The notes: generated from the letters alone by a model not told the origin. A stretch of DNA of 39,365 nucleotides from Clostridiales bacterium (GCA_031270945.1 JAISWZ010000100.1:1-39365); one strand, 5' to 3'; shown: positions 15,466 to 23,181, counted from the first letter of the stretch. Numbers and translations are program-made.

Positions 15466-17211
15466 TCACAGCGCCCCCTTTCGGTTGGCCTCCGCCAGAA
15501 TCCTTGATCCTTCTCCCTTAAGCGTTATCTCTGTCCAGTCCTTGCCCAGGAATTGAGCCAGCAGCTCCATCACCCTGATCTGGCAGAATCCGCCTTGGCA
15601 ACGGCCCATGCCTGCCCGGGCTCTTCTCTTCACCGCGTCAATGGATCTTGGCGGGATTGGCGAATCGAAGGTGTCAAGGATCTCGCCTTCTGTTATTGTC
15701 TCGCAACGGCAGACAACTCTTCCGTACCTGGAATCCTTCTTGACAAGCTCGTCTTGCTCGGATCTGCTGAGCTTTCTGAATTCAACTTTCTTTTCCCTTT
15801 TGGGGTTGAAGCTAGGGTTGGCTCCGACCGGCTCTCCTCGCCTTGAAGCCTCTTCGGCTACAATGCCTGCCGCCATCTCCGCTATCGCAGGAGCTGCCGC
15901 CAAGCCAGGGCTTTGGATCGCCGCGACATTTACAAACCCCGAGACTTTTTTGCTCATTTCTATTATAAAGTCTTCCTTGTAGTCAGCGGCCCTGTTTCCC
16001 GCGAAGAACCTGATCACGTCCTCATATTTGACTCCGCCTCGACCCATGGCGTATTCCAGATCCTCTGGCGTTGTAGACAAGTCTTCCTTGTCCGGTATTT
16101 CAGTGGCAGACGGCCCCATCAAGACGTTCCCCTCTGGGGTAATGCACATTCCGCCGCCCTTTGACTCTGAGTTCTTCTTCGGCTTGGCCTTCAGGTACTC
16201 TATTGTATATATCTCGCATATGCTGTCAAAGTCAGGCTTGCGCTCCTTGTCCAGTATCGCTATGACGCCTTTTCTAGGATGGATCGTGAAATATGGATCT
16301 CCTGCCATCTCTGTTATGTCGTCAGCGTAAAGGCCCGCGCAGTTTATCACGTATTTGGCTGATATCAGCCCTTTGCTGGTCAACGCCCCAGTGACTGCTC
16401 CGTTTTCTGTCTCTATCCCGCACACTGTAGTCTCAAACATGAACTGAACCCCGTTTTGCGCGGCGTTTTCAGCCAATGCCAAAACCACTTGGTAAGGCTC
16501 AACCAAGCCCATTGACGGAAACCAGATGGCGGCCACTATCTGCTTTTCAACGCCCATTCTGGCGAATCCAGGCTCTATCTCCAAAGCCCTGCGGGCATCA
16601 ACTATCTCAGCTTCCGGAACCCCGTTTTTCTTTGCCAGGCCGTACGCCTGCATGAGCCCGGGCAGAAGCCTTCTGTCGTTTATGGCGCCCATCGCGCCGC
16701 AACGAACCAGGTCAAAACCCAGATCAGCGGCCCATTGCGTGTATATTGAATTTCCCTTCACGTTCAGCTTCGCCTTCAGCGTTCCAGGCGTCACTGAGTG
16801 GCCAGGGTGGATGTTTCCGTTGTTGCACTTGCTGGTGCCAGCGCACACGTCTTCGAGGCTTTCAACCACAATGACCTTAAGCCCTGTTTTCGACAGCTCC
16901 CTTGCCACCGCGCATCCGGTAACGCCCGCGCCTATCACCAGCGCGTCCGTCTCCGCTATCTTTCCCTTTTCCAAACCTTGCGCCCTGTAGGGAGCGTAGT
17001 CTTTCCTCGGCGCAGGGACGCCGTTTACCGAGAGCTTGCTTGCGACATGCTTGACGCCCTCAAGCTTTGCCGCAAAATGGCCCGCGTCTACAACTTCCTC
17101 CCACGTGCGGCAGCTTCCAGAAAGAACGACATTGCCATCCCTCCCAGCCTCCATGGAGAGCCCCGGAAATGATTCTTCAAAAGCCTTAATTGAATTCTCC
17201 ACCTCAAGCAC
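15466..17211 (-). CDS. GlpA-like FAD dehydrogenase with BON-like N-terminus and BFD-type [2Fe-2S] C-terminus
   Basis: A 581-residue three-part protein. Residues 1-65 resemble a BON domain (GNVVLSGSCRTWEEVVDAGH, LEGVKHVASKLSVNG). Residues 85-480 form a DAO/GlpA-type FAD dehydrogenase, with ALVIGAGVTGCAVARELSKT (GxGxxG at 94-99) and PGHSVTPGTLKAKLNVKGN. The C-terminus is a bacterioferritin-associated-ferredoxin-like domain with cysteines 501, 503, 538 and 543 (CRCETIT ... GMGRCQGGFC) for a [2Fe-2S] cluster, as in GlpA. It should oxidise glycerol-3-phosphate or a related polyol phosphate to the ketone. It is the first gene of the operon, about 215 bases downstream of a strong promoter. The kinase encoded divergently would supply its substrate. 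Confidence 0.9.
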   Translation of the reverse strand: MLEVENSIKAFEESFPGLSMEAGRDGNVVLSGSCRTWEEVVDAGHFAAKLEGVKHVASKLSVNGVPAPRKDYAPYRAQGLEKGKIAETDALVIGAGVTGCAVARELSKTGLKVIVVESLEDVCAGTSKCNNGNIHPGHSVTPGTLKAKLNVKGNSIYTQWAADLGFDLVRCGAMGAINDRRLLPGLMQAYGLAKKNGVPEAEIVDARRALEIEPGFARMGVEKQIVAAIWFPSMGLVEPYQVVLALAENAAQNGVQFMFETTVCGIETENGAVTGALTSKGLISAKYVINCAGLYADDITEMAGDPYFTIHPRKGVIAILDKERKPDFDSICEIYTIEYLKAKPKKNSESKGGGMCITPEGNVLMGPSATEIPDKEDLSTTPEDLEYAMGRGGVKYEDVIRFFAGNRAADYKEDFIIEMSKKVSGFVNVAAIQSPGLAAAPAIAEMAAGIVAEEASRRGEPVGANPSFNPKREKKVEFRKLSRSEQDELVKKDSRYGRVVCRCETITEGEILDTFDSPIPPRSIDAVKRRARAGMGRCQGGFCQIRVMELLAQFLGKDWTEITLKGEGSRILAEANRKGAL

Positions 17212-17431
17212 CTCCGAATGCGTCGGCTGCAGTCAAGCGCATCCCAAAAATAAAAGTTTTTCGATAAAGCCAAAGCGTTTCTTAGAGCATGGCATGCGCC
17301 ATTAGGAATTGGGGGACATGCGGCAAACCGCCTTAAGAGCGTATGCCGCTCCAAGGCGCAAGCCAAGCAAAATTCGCTTTTGGGCTCTAGCAAAAAAGAC
17401 ATGCGCCCTAGTTACAAATTTTTGTACTTAA

Positions 17432-17460
17432 ATTTTAACGCTAAATTTTCGGCGTGTCAA
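17432..17460 (-). promoter_or_regulatory. Promoter of the dehydrogenase/ETF operon
   Basis: On the minus strand, a consensus TTGACA (plus-strand TGTCAA at 17455-17460) is followed after exactly 17 bases by TAAAAT (plus-strand ATTTTA at 17432-17437), five of six matches to TATAAT. Transcription would start near 17425, giving a leader of about 215 bases before the first gene. Confidence 0.7.
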
Positions 17461-17787
17461 CATCTTTTTTTGTGCAACTTGGCTAACGCCTTCTTCCATC
17501 TGCTGTTGCCCTTTGCATATGGCGGATCCTGCAGGCGAAATATGCAGCAATGCTTGCATGAAATATATCTTTTGCAATGGCAAGCTGATCAAGTCGGGGG
17601 ATGAATGCGAGCTGCATTTGCTATTGTATTAGAAAGATAAAAGATCAGGGTTAGCTAAGGCTTAGATCCAAGGCGGAGCCCTGGCATGTCTAAGGCCGTA
17701 TTGTTTTTACTCCAGCAACAATCCTGCGAAACCCAAAACCACATAAAATTTATAACATTTTCCCATTTTTAATCTTAAGGCTTCTTG

Positions 17788-17820
17788 GGCTCCTTTGGCG
17801 GCGTTGCCGCCAAAGGAGCC
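17788..17820. other. Perfect 15-bp hairpin
   Basis: GGCTCCTTTGGCGGC pairs perfectly with GCCGCCAAAGGAGCC around the loop GTT. Neither side has a proper U tract, so it is not an ordinary terminator. It lies upstream of both divergent promoters and may be a structural repeat or protein-binding site. Confidence 0.6.
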
Positions 17821-17853
17821 TGCTGAGCGCCCAGCGCCATTCGTTAAAATTTA

Positions 17854-17879
17854 GTCAAATGCGCCTAGGCGCATTTGAC
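17854..17879. promoter_or_regulatory. Perfect 26-bp palindrome, candidate operator
   Basis: The half-site GTCAAATGCGCCT is followed immediately by its reverse complement, so the site is symmetric through CCTAGG with no spacer. Such long gapless symmetry in a divergent intergenic region suggests binding of a dimeric regulator, although it is about 400 bases from the operon promoter. A cruciform repeat is the alternative. Confidence 0.5.
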
Positions 17880-18414
17880 AATCTTACTCTTGCTCAGTGC
17901 ATTGCCTACAACATGACTCCGCCTTATTTTGCAACCAATTTCAGCAAATCTTGAATATGGCTGTGCCTCAGCGCTAAAATTTTTTTGCGTCTGGCGCAAA
18001 ACTGTATTGACTTTTCTATAAATATGTTATAGACTTATTTCAAGCAGAGCATCGCTTCTTGCATATTGCCTTATATGCGCGCGCACGCCGGGCTGTTATG
18101 GATGCAGGCTGCACAACACGGCTATCGAGAAGCCTTTGTTTTTGCGAGCGGTGTTTGCCCCTAATTTATGTTGAATCACTCCCTGCTTAGGGAAGGCTTA
18201 AAGCCATCATTTGAACTAATCTAGGGGCCTCGATAGGAGCCCACGCGATTGCTGCATAGACTTCCTCAAATTTTTTAATGTGTGCCAAAAAAGCCTTGGA
18301 ATTATTAATGAACCTCAGTCTAGCGCTCCTCGGGCTCTAACGGGCTTTAGTCTGGCTAGCCTTCGGTTCAAGCCAAATCTTTTTTCGAGCCATATTTGCT
18401 AGCGAGCAGCGTTT

Positions 18415-18473
18415 TCACAAATTTTTATCTATTAGAAGCGAAGCTTTTCGCCCACTGGATAACAAATTTGTGA
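18415..18473. other. Inverted repeat TCACAAATTT ... AAATTTGTGA
   Basis: Ten-base perfect inverted arms at 18415-18424 and 18464-18473 surround a 39-base interval that itself contains GAAGCGAAGCTTTTC. It is immediately left of the 100-bp palindromic element. It could be a regulatory stem or the remains of another element. Confidence 0.45.
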
Positions 18474-18477
18474 TAAT

Positions 18478-18577
18478 GAGCATATCCCAAAATTATATCC
18501 GAGGTGCCGGAAAAGTCCGGCGTTGAAGCATTCGCCAGGACTTTTCCGGCACCAATACGGAATTTTGGGATATGCAC
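18478..18577. repeat. Palindromic intergenic element, full copy 1 (100 bp)
   Basis: Two nested perfect stems. Outer arms are GCATATCCCAAAATT and AATTTTGGGATATGC. Inner arms are GGTGCCGGAAAAGTCC and GGACTTTTCCGGCACC. The loop between the inner arms is GGCGTTGAAGCATTCGCCA. The element matches 33314-33413 with only two differences over about 98 bases. No clear target-site duplication can be assigned. It lies upstream of the kinase gene. Confidence 0.9.
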
Positions 18578-18654
18578 TAATGCTCGTCAGTATAATTTGA
18601 GGTTAATCGAACTACGCCAGCAATCGCGTCGGATCCGGATACTCAAAGTGTTTG

Positions 18655-18719
18655 GTGCATAGCCAAGCTTAAATCTTGGGGGTTTTTTCTTGCGCCTTTG
18701 AAAAAACCGGGTTATGCAC
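18655..18719. repeat. Palindromic element, variant copy upstream of the kinase
   Basis: Ends are GTGCATAGCC and GGGTTATGCAC. Inside are a small hairpin CCAAG/CTTGG and arms GGTTTTTTC/GAAAAAACC around TTGCGCCTTT. The terminal bases match the 100-bp element family, while the interior differs. It ends about 50 bases before the kinase start and so probably lies in its leader. Confidence 0.65.
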
Positions 18720-18768
18720 TTATGTACATTTTTCCGGCCTTAAGCCGGTTCAAGGGAGGCATGCCTTT

Positions 18769-20256
18769 GTGAAGCAGTATATCATTGTCTTGGACGAAGG
18801 AACGACGAGCGTGAAAAGCCTTGTTTACAACAAGGATCTGGAGCTTGTCGCAAGCTCATCGAGAAAGATCGAGAGCTTCTACCCAGGAGCGCGCAAGGTT
18901 GAGCAGGATCCTGAGAAAATCTATGACCTTGTTGTTGAGACCAGCAGAGAAGCTGTTGCCAAGGCTGGCATCAGCGCCGACGAGATCGCCGGTGCCGGGA
19001 TCACCAACCAAAGGGCGTCTTGGATGTTCTGGGACAGCGAAACCCTGAAGCCTCACTGCAACCTGGTGTCCTGGCAGGATTCGCGCGGCGTCGACTATCT
19101 GGAGACCTTCGTTGGAAGCCCAGTGTTCAACACCAACTTCCCAGGCTTGGCGCCATACATTCCATCTATCTATGTCCCTGTCTCAGTCGCCAGCATGGCG
19201 GCGGAAAACCCTGAATTCGCCGAAGCGCTCAAAAAGGAGACCACAAAGTGGGGCAATGTTGACGCATGGCTCCTCAACAAGCTCACCGATGGCGCTTCAC
19301 ATTTCACCACAGCTTCAACAGCCAGCAATTCCACCATGCTTGACAAGGCAACAGGGGGCTGGAGCACGCCTATAGCCCAGTACGCTGGGATGAGGCCTGA
19401 CATGTTCCCCGAGATCCTGGAAGAGAACGCTTCTTTCGGGACGATCAAAGCGGATGTTCTTGGCGCTGAGATACCTGTATGCTGCCTGATCGCCGACCAG
19501 CAAGCCGCAATGTTCGCACAAGGGTGCTTTGAGCCTACAGTGGCAAAGTGCACTAACGGAAGCGGAACCTTCGTGAACGTCAACATTGGCGAAGAGTACA
19601 AGGAATTCCCGAACTTCTACACGACAGTTGCGTGGAAGCTTAACGGGAAGACCAGCTTCATGTTCGAGGGAAGCTCCTACACTGCCGGATCCTGTCTTGA
19701 ATGGGCGCAGAAGCAGCTGGAGCTTTATGGAGACGTGAAGCAGCTCAACGAGGACGCTGCCGCAGTGGCAGACAGCAACGGAGTTTTCTTTGTGCCAGCT
19801 CTAAGCGGCATGACTGGGCCCCCTTACAACGACCCGACCGCAAGGGCCGCGTTTATAGGCATTAACCCAGGCGCCAACAGGAAGCACTTCTCAAGGGCTG
19901 TGCTTGAGTCAGTCGCGTACGCCGCCGCTGGCGTGGCATTGGCTTTCATAGGCTTGGGAGTGGACATCAAGAAGCTGAGCGTTTCAGGCGGAGTGTCTTC
20001 AAGCGACATAGCCGTCCAGCTCATGTCAAACGTTTTAGGCATCGAAATAGCCCGCCCTCGCTCCATTGAGGCAACTGGGCTAGGCACCGCCGCTTTGGCC
20101 GCCCTTCACTTGGGCTGGATTTCCTGGGAAGAGGCCACGACCTGCATGAAGGTTGACACGGTTTTCAAGCCCAATCAAGACCAGGAAAAAGACAAGGCGA
20201 ATTTCGAGCTTTGGAAAAAGGCTGTCGACCGCTGCCTTAAGTGGCTGGAGGCTTAG
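18769..20256 (+). CDS. FGGY-family kinase, glycerol kinase-like
   Basis: A 495-residue sugar/polyol kinase. Family marks are LDEGTTS (D9-S14, ATP and Mg), GITNQRASWMFWD, VSWQDSR, GNVDAWLLNKLTDG, ADQQAAMFAQGCF (the DQQ containing the catalytic Asp), NGSGTFVNVN and LSGMTGPPYNDPTARAAFIG. These are closest to GlpK. E. coli GlpK contacts glycerol with Arg83-Glu84; here the pair is R82-A83, and the GlpK FSGTKVKW region is replaced by GLAPYIPSIY. A related polyol may therefore be the substrate. The start is GTG at 18769, nine bases after GGGAGG; the ATG at 18761 is out of frame and stops after three codons, and sequence further upstream is leader. It is divergent from the dehydrogenase/ETF operon, which should use its product. 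Confidence 0.88.
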   Translation: MKQYIIVLDEGTTSVKSLVYNKDLELVASSSRKIESFYPGARKVEQDPEKIYDLVVETSREAVAKAGISADEIAGAGITNQRASWMFWDSETLKPHCNLVSWQDSRGVDYLETFVGSPVFNTNFPGLAPYIPSIYVPVSVASMAAENPEFAEALKKETTKWGNVDAWLLNKLTDGASHFTTASTASNSTMLDKATGGWSTPIAQYAGMRPDMFPEILEENASFGTIKADVLGAEIPVCCLIADQQAAMFAQGCFEPTVAKCTNGSGTFVNVNIGEEYKEFPNFYTTVAWKLNGKTSFMFEGSSYTAGSCLEWAQKQLELYGDVKQLNEDAAAVADSNGVFFVPALSGMTGPPYNDPTARAAFIGINPGANRKHFSRAVLESVAYAAAGVALAFIGLGVDIKKLSVSGGVSSSDIAVQLMSNVLGIEIARPRSIEATGLGTAALAALHLGWISWEEATTCMKVDTVFKPNQDQEKDKANFELWKKAVDRCLKWLEA

Positions 20257-20456
20257 GCTTTATCCAAACTAAACGCCAGATTCAAGAGCTTGGCAAGACG
20301 GTTTACGCTTGTGAGTGTACGCTCGCAAGTCAAGCGCCAATGGGCCTCATCGACGCTTTAGGAATTCCTTTCTACATAACTTGACAAAGCTTAAGGTTTA
20401 AGGAATCAAGCGCAACCCAAACCTTGGGCCCATCCGCGCTTCTCACAACGGATGAC

Positions 20457-20470
20457 GCTGGCGCGCCAGC
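20457..20470. other. 14-bp perfect palindrome in the leader of the membrane gene
   Basis: GCTGGCGCGCCAGC lies about 50 bases before the start at 20521. It is too short and G+C-rich to be decisive. A second small hairpin, CTTGTGAG/CTCGCAAG, is at 20308-20329. The gap of 264 bases after the kinase otherwise shows no gene. Confidence 0.3.
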
Positions 20471-20520
20471 GAAACATAAATCACAAAGGACGGAAACTCA
20501 AAATTTCGGGAGGTCTTGGC

Positions 20521-21042
20521 ATGAATTTCAAAAAGGCGACAAAACCCGAGCTTATCGTAACGTCCTGCGTACTGCTGTGGATTTTCATCGTAAACGTTGC
20601 TTGCGTAATGTTTGGAATAGTCTCATGGCCCATGTTCTTCGTGACCATTATCTTCTTCCTTCTGGGAATGGATCAGAAAAACATCCTGTCCATCTTCTGC
20701 GGCGGAGCTTTGGGTTTGGTTCTCGCGCTGCTCCTGGCTTTGGGCCTTGGAGTCTTTGGCGCGGGCTTGGGCTCATTCGCCATCCTCATTTTCATCGAGC
20801 TTGCGATCATCATTCTTGGCGGAACTGTCGCGCCAGTATGCTGCAACAACATAGCCTTCGCCTACCTCACCGCCGCAACAATAAATTTGGGAACATCAGC
20901 CAATCCAATTGGCGACATGCTTAACAACCTGCTTGTGTTCATCGTCGGAGGAGCGATCATTCTCGCTGGCTCCCTTTTCGCCCTCAAGATTGGAATGAAA
21001 ATTGTCACGCCAAAAGCGCCTGCCGCTCAAGAGCAGAAATAG
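20521..21042 (+). CDS. Small polytopic membrane protein, candidate transporter
   Basis: A 173-residue, very hydrophobic protein with about five membrane segments: around 12-32 (IVTSCVLLWIFIVNVACVMF), 36-50, 57-80 (GGALGLVLALLLALGLGVFG), 84-103 (FAILIFIELAIIILGG) and 135-158 (LLVFIVGGAIILAGSLFALK). The tail is short, polar and cytoplasmic. A resemblance to DUF1097-type inner membrane proteins is possible but not secure. It follows the kinase on the same strand by 264 bases, so it may import the kinase substrate; there is no GlpF-like NPA motif. GGGAGG about eight bases before ATG 20521 supports this start over longer in-frame alternatives. Confidence 0.8.
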   Translation: MNFKKATKPELIVTSCVLLWIFIVNVACVMFGIVSWPMFFVTIIFFLLGMDQKNILSIFCGGALGLVLALLLALGLGVFGAGLGSFAILIFIELAIIILGGTVAPVCCNNIAFAYLTAATINLGTSANPIGDMLNNLLVFIVGGAIILAGSLFALKIGMKIVTPKAPAAQEQK

Positions 21043-21065
21043 GGCTTTTAAAGCCATTCCTTTAA

Positions 21066-21130
21066 AGCGTATCCCAAAATTGAAGTATGGCGCGGGAAAA
21101 GCGCCTTTTATGGAATTTGGGGTTATGCAC
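21066..21130. repeat. Palindromic element, variant copy downstream of membrane gene
   Basis: Ends are GCGTATCCCAAAATT and AATTTGGGGTTATGCAC (12 of 15 outer bases pair), with a different interior hairpin GGCGC/GCGCC around GGGAAAA. The terminal sequences place it in the same family as 18478-18577. Confidence 0.65.
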
Positions 21131-21152
21131 TCGCTGGATTCATCCAGGCAAT

Positions 21153-21199
21153 AAACACAAGAATCAGGCCGCCCATGCAGATGGGCGGCCTTTGTGTTT
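21153..21199. terminator. Bidirectional terminator
   Basis: A perfect 11-bp stem AGGCCGCCCAT/ATGGGCGGCCT (21166-21191) with loop GCAG is flanked by AAACACAA and TTGTGTTT, which can extend the stem past a small bulge. It separates the kinase/membrane-protein pair from the convergent lipoprotein gene. Confidence 0.8.
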
Positions 21200-21285
21200 G
21201 GAAAGGCTTGAAATGGCCTACAAGAGTAAAACTTTCGGAATAATTGGGTTTATAAGAAAATAATTCTTTATTAAAAACCAAATTT

Positions 21286-23181
21286 TTAATTTAGCAATAA
21301 ACTGCTCGGCTTCCCTTCGATATACTCGCTTATCACAGGATGATCAGTTGCCCCAAGCACAGTCATGCGGCCAGTTGGGACGCCTCCAGCGAACCTGCCT
21401 ATCGCAAGCGTCTTTTCCGCGTCGTTGTAGAAGCTGCCTTCTCCCTCGTAGGTGCCGCCTACCAGGGTTCCAATGTACCTGTCTCCGGTTTTGGCGTCAT
21501 AGACGACGCCCTGGACTGTGCCGTCGAAAAACTCGCCTACAAGGGCTTTGCCCGCTTCCAGGTCAACCAGGCTTGAGAGCTCTGGAGAGCTGGCTCGCAG
21601 GAAGGTAAAAGAGTTCCTGTCGCTCGCTTTTCTTACCGTTATCTCAGGCTTTGTTGGATCAGGCGAAGCCATTTCTGCGCTAAAGCTTGTCCCTGAGAAA
21701 GTGGCGTACTGCTTGCCCAGCTGGACGGTGATTAGCCCTTGGTCATAATGGCGGTAGGAAAAGCCTGTGGATGAGTCTGTTATTGCTATCGACACTCCAG
21801 TCTCCCAGTTGCTTTTATGAAACCGCGCTGATTCAGCCATGGAGCCAGCCACCCATTCCCCATCGGCTCTTTGCCTATAGCATGCGCCTGTCAAGCCATC
21901 CAGCCTGAAAATTGACTGGACTCCCTCGTTGCCCCAGATGTTGACGTACCGCTCTTCCACGTAGATCCATGGTATCTCCTTTGTGAAATCGCATCTTATG
22001 TAGTAGTGCATGGATCCAAAGAAGATAGATCCTTCGTGGTAAAAGTACGCCCTTCCGCTGCCGACCGTAAACGCGTCGTAGAGTTCCGTCCCTCTTTCCG
22101 TGAACCGCCCAAGCTCCACAGTTAGGGACTGGGTGTCAAGAGTCGCTCCGTATCCTGAGAAAGCGCCTTCATTGCTATAGACATATTTGCCTCCCTGCTG
22201 CGTCAGGCAGGCGCTAGTTCCTATCGCGCCAACAGATGTACCGCTCTCGCCAGAGTTGGCGAAAAACCTTTGGCTGTTAAAGGTTGTGGTTCCGTCCGGC
22301 TTCGACTCAAAGGATGTCTCGTCTGTTTTTCCCATGGCCAAGACGCCGTCTTGGCTTTTTTGCCAGAAAGAAAATAATTCAAACATGTCTGCAACAGCCG
22401 TTTCCTGCATCTCGATCCGAAGCAGGCTCACAAGCCAGGATGTCTTGAGAAACACTCCGCGTTCAATGCTTATTCCTGCCACTTCAAGGCTTTCGTTTAG
22501 AAGCGGGTATCCTGTTCCCTCCAAGGCTTGTCCAGCCACTTCTACAACTTCAGCTCCCCAGTTTGTTTCTGTCACCGCCGTCGCGCCAAAGGCCGCACCC
22601 TTAAGCTCAGTCTCGCCTTCCTTCCTGCCGACAACAGTAACGGCATCCCCTGCTTGAGTTGCTTCAGCAAGACTGTAGGAGGGAAACCAATTGCCATCGA
22701 CTTTAAGGAGAGCCAGGTTCAACGTCTGGGAATACGATTTGACGCTTGTAACCGGATGCGTCACAATAAGCCCTTCGCCGGAGTCAATCTCTATCCATGC
22801 CGCCTGGGCATCCGCTTGCGAAAAGGCACCAAGCAACGCGACAGCAAGCCCGTCTCTTGATATCATGAACGCGCCGCTTTTCCTAAGCTCTCCGTCAACT
22901 CCTTGAACCACAAGAGAGCAAACGCCTGTGAGCGGATCGTCGCCAGCCCTCAAGCTTGCCGCAAGCCCCAGCTTTTGTGACAGCGAAGGCGTAGGCGTTG
23001 GAGTCGGCGACGGAGAAGGCGTAGGCGTGAATGTCGGCGCAGGGGTAGGCGTAGCGCTAATTTGCGCAGGCAAGTCAATAAAAATTTCTTCAGCCCGCTC
23101 CCCGCCTCCGCAGGAAGCCAGCGCAGCAACTGCAAGAATTGCCGCCGCAAGAGCCAAAAGTCTCGCGGCACATTGCCTCAC
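21286..23181 (-). CDS. Lipoprotein with degenerate trypsin/HtrA-like domain and MORN-like repeats
   Basis: A 631-residue exported protein. The signal peptide ends in a lipobox with the lipidated cysteine at C24 (ALASCGGG). A Pro/Thr/Ser-rich linker (about 44-66) follows. Residues about 80-245 have the fold pattern of HtrA/trypsin proteases (GAFMISRDGLAVALLGAF, LNLALLKVDG, AGDAVTVVGRKEG, YPLLNESLEVAGI), but the catalytic residues are missing. The TNHHV His is not present, the Asp of DLALLK is Asn, and GNSGGPL has become EGTGYPL. It is therefore probably a pseudo-protease. The C-terminus (about 545-610) has MORN-like repeats (VGEFFDGTVQGV, YIGTLVGGTYEGEG, IGRFAGGVPTG). The start is GTG 23181, six bases after GGAGGTGA. 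Binding or scaffolding at the cell surface is likely. Confidence 0.82.
   Translation of the reverse strand: MRQCAARLLALAAAILAVAALASCGGGERAEEIFIDLPAQISATPTPAPTFTPTPSPSPTPTPTPSLSQKLGLAASLRAGDDPLTGVCSLVVQGVDGELRKSGAFMISRDGLAVALLGAFSQADAQAAWIEIDSGEGLIVTHPVTSVKSYSQTLNLALLKVDGNWFPSYSLAEATQAGDAVTVVGRKEGETELKGAAFGATAVTETNWGAEVVEVAGQALEGTGYPLLNESLEVAGISIERGVFLKTSWLVSLLRIEMQETAVADMFELFSFWQKSQDGVLAMGKTDETSFESKPDGTTTFNSQRFFANSGESGTSVGAIGTSACLTQQGGKYVYSNEGAFSGYGATLDTQSLTVELGRFTERGTELYDAFTVGSGRAYFYHEGSIFFGSMHYYIRCDFTKEIPWIYVEERYVNIWGNEGVQSIFRLDGLTGACYRQRADGEWVAGSMAESARFHKSNWETGVSIAITDSSTGFSYRHYDQGLITVQLGKQYATFSGTSFSAEMASPDPTKPEITVRKASDRNSFTFLRASSPELSSLVDLEAGKALVGEFFDGTVQGVVYDAKTGDRYIGTLVGGTYEGEGSFYNDAEKTLAIGRFAGGVPTGRMTVLGATDHPVISEYIEGKPSSLLLN
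22983..23053 (-). repeat. Pro-Thr linker repeats
   Basis: GTAGGCGT-type 6-base repeats on the plus strand encode the (Pro-Thr/Ser) linker of the lipoprotein between its lipidated N-terminus and its first folded domain. Such linkers commonly span the cell wall. Confidence 0.65.

Larger units (their letters stand above)
17212..18768. other. Divergent intergenic region between dehydrogenase operon and kinase
   Basis: About 1.55 kb without a convincing gene. It contains the operon promoter (17432-17460, minus), a 15-bp hairpin (17788-17820), a 26-bp perfect palindrome (17854-17879), a widely spaced inverted repeat (18415-18473), and two palindromic elements (18478-18577 and 18655-18719). A half-element, AGCGCATCCCAAAAATAAAA, lies near 17233 in the operon leader. 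No regulator gene adjoins the locus, so control probably relies on a distant regulator acting here. Confidence 0.6.

Noticed and set aside
18007..18035. TTGACT with a following AT-rich segment as the kinase promoter
   Set aside because: No acceptable -10 hexamer occurs at 16-18 bases, and it is more than 700 bases from the kinase start.
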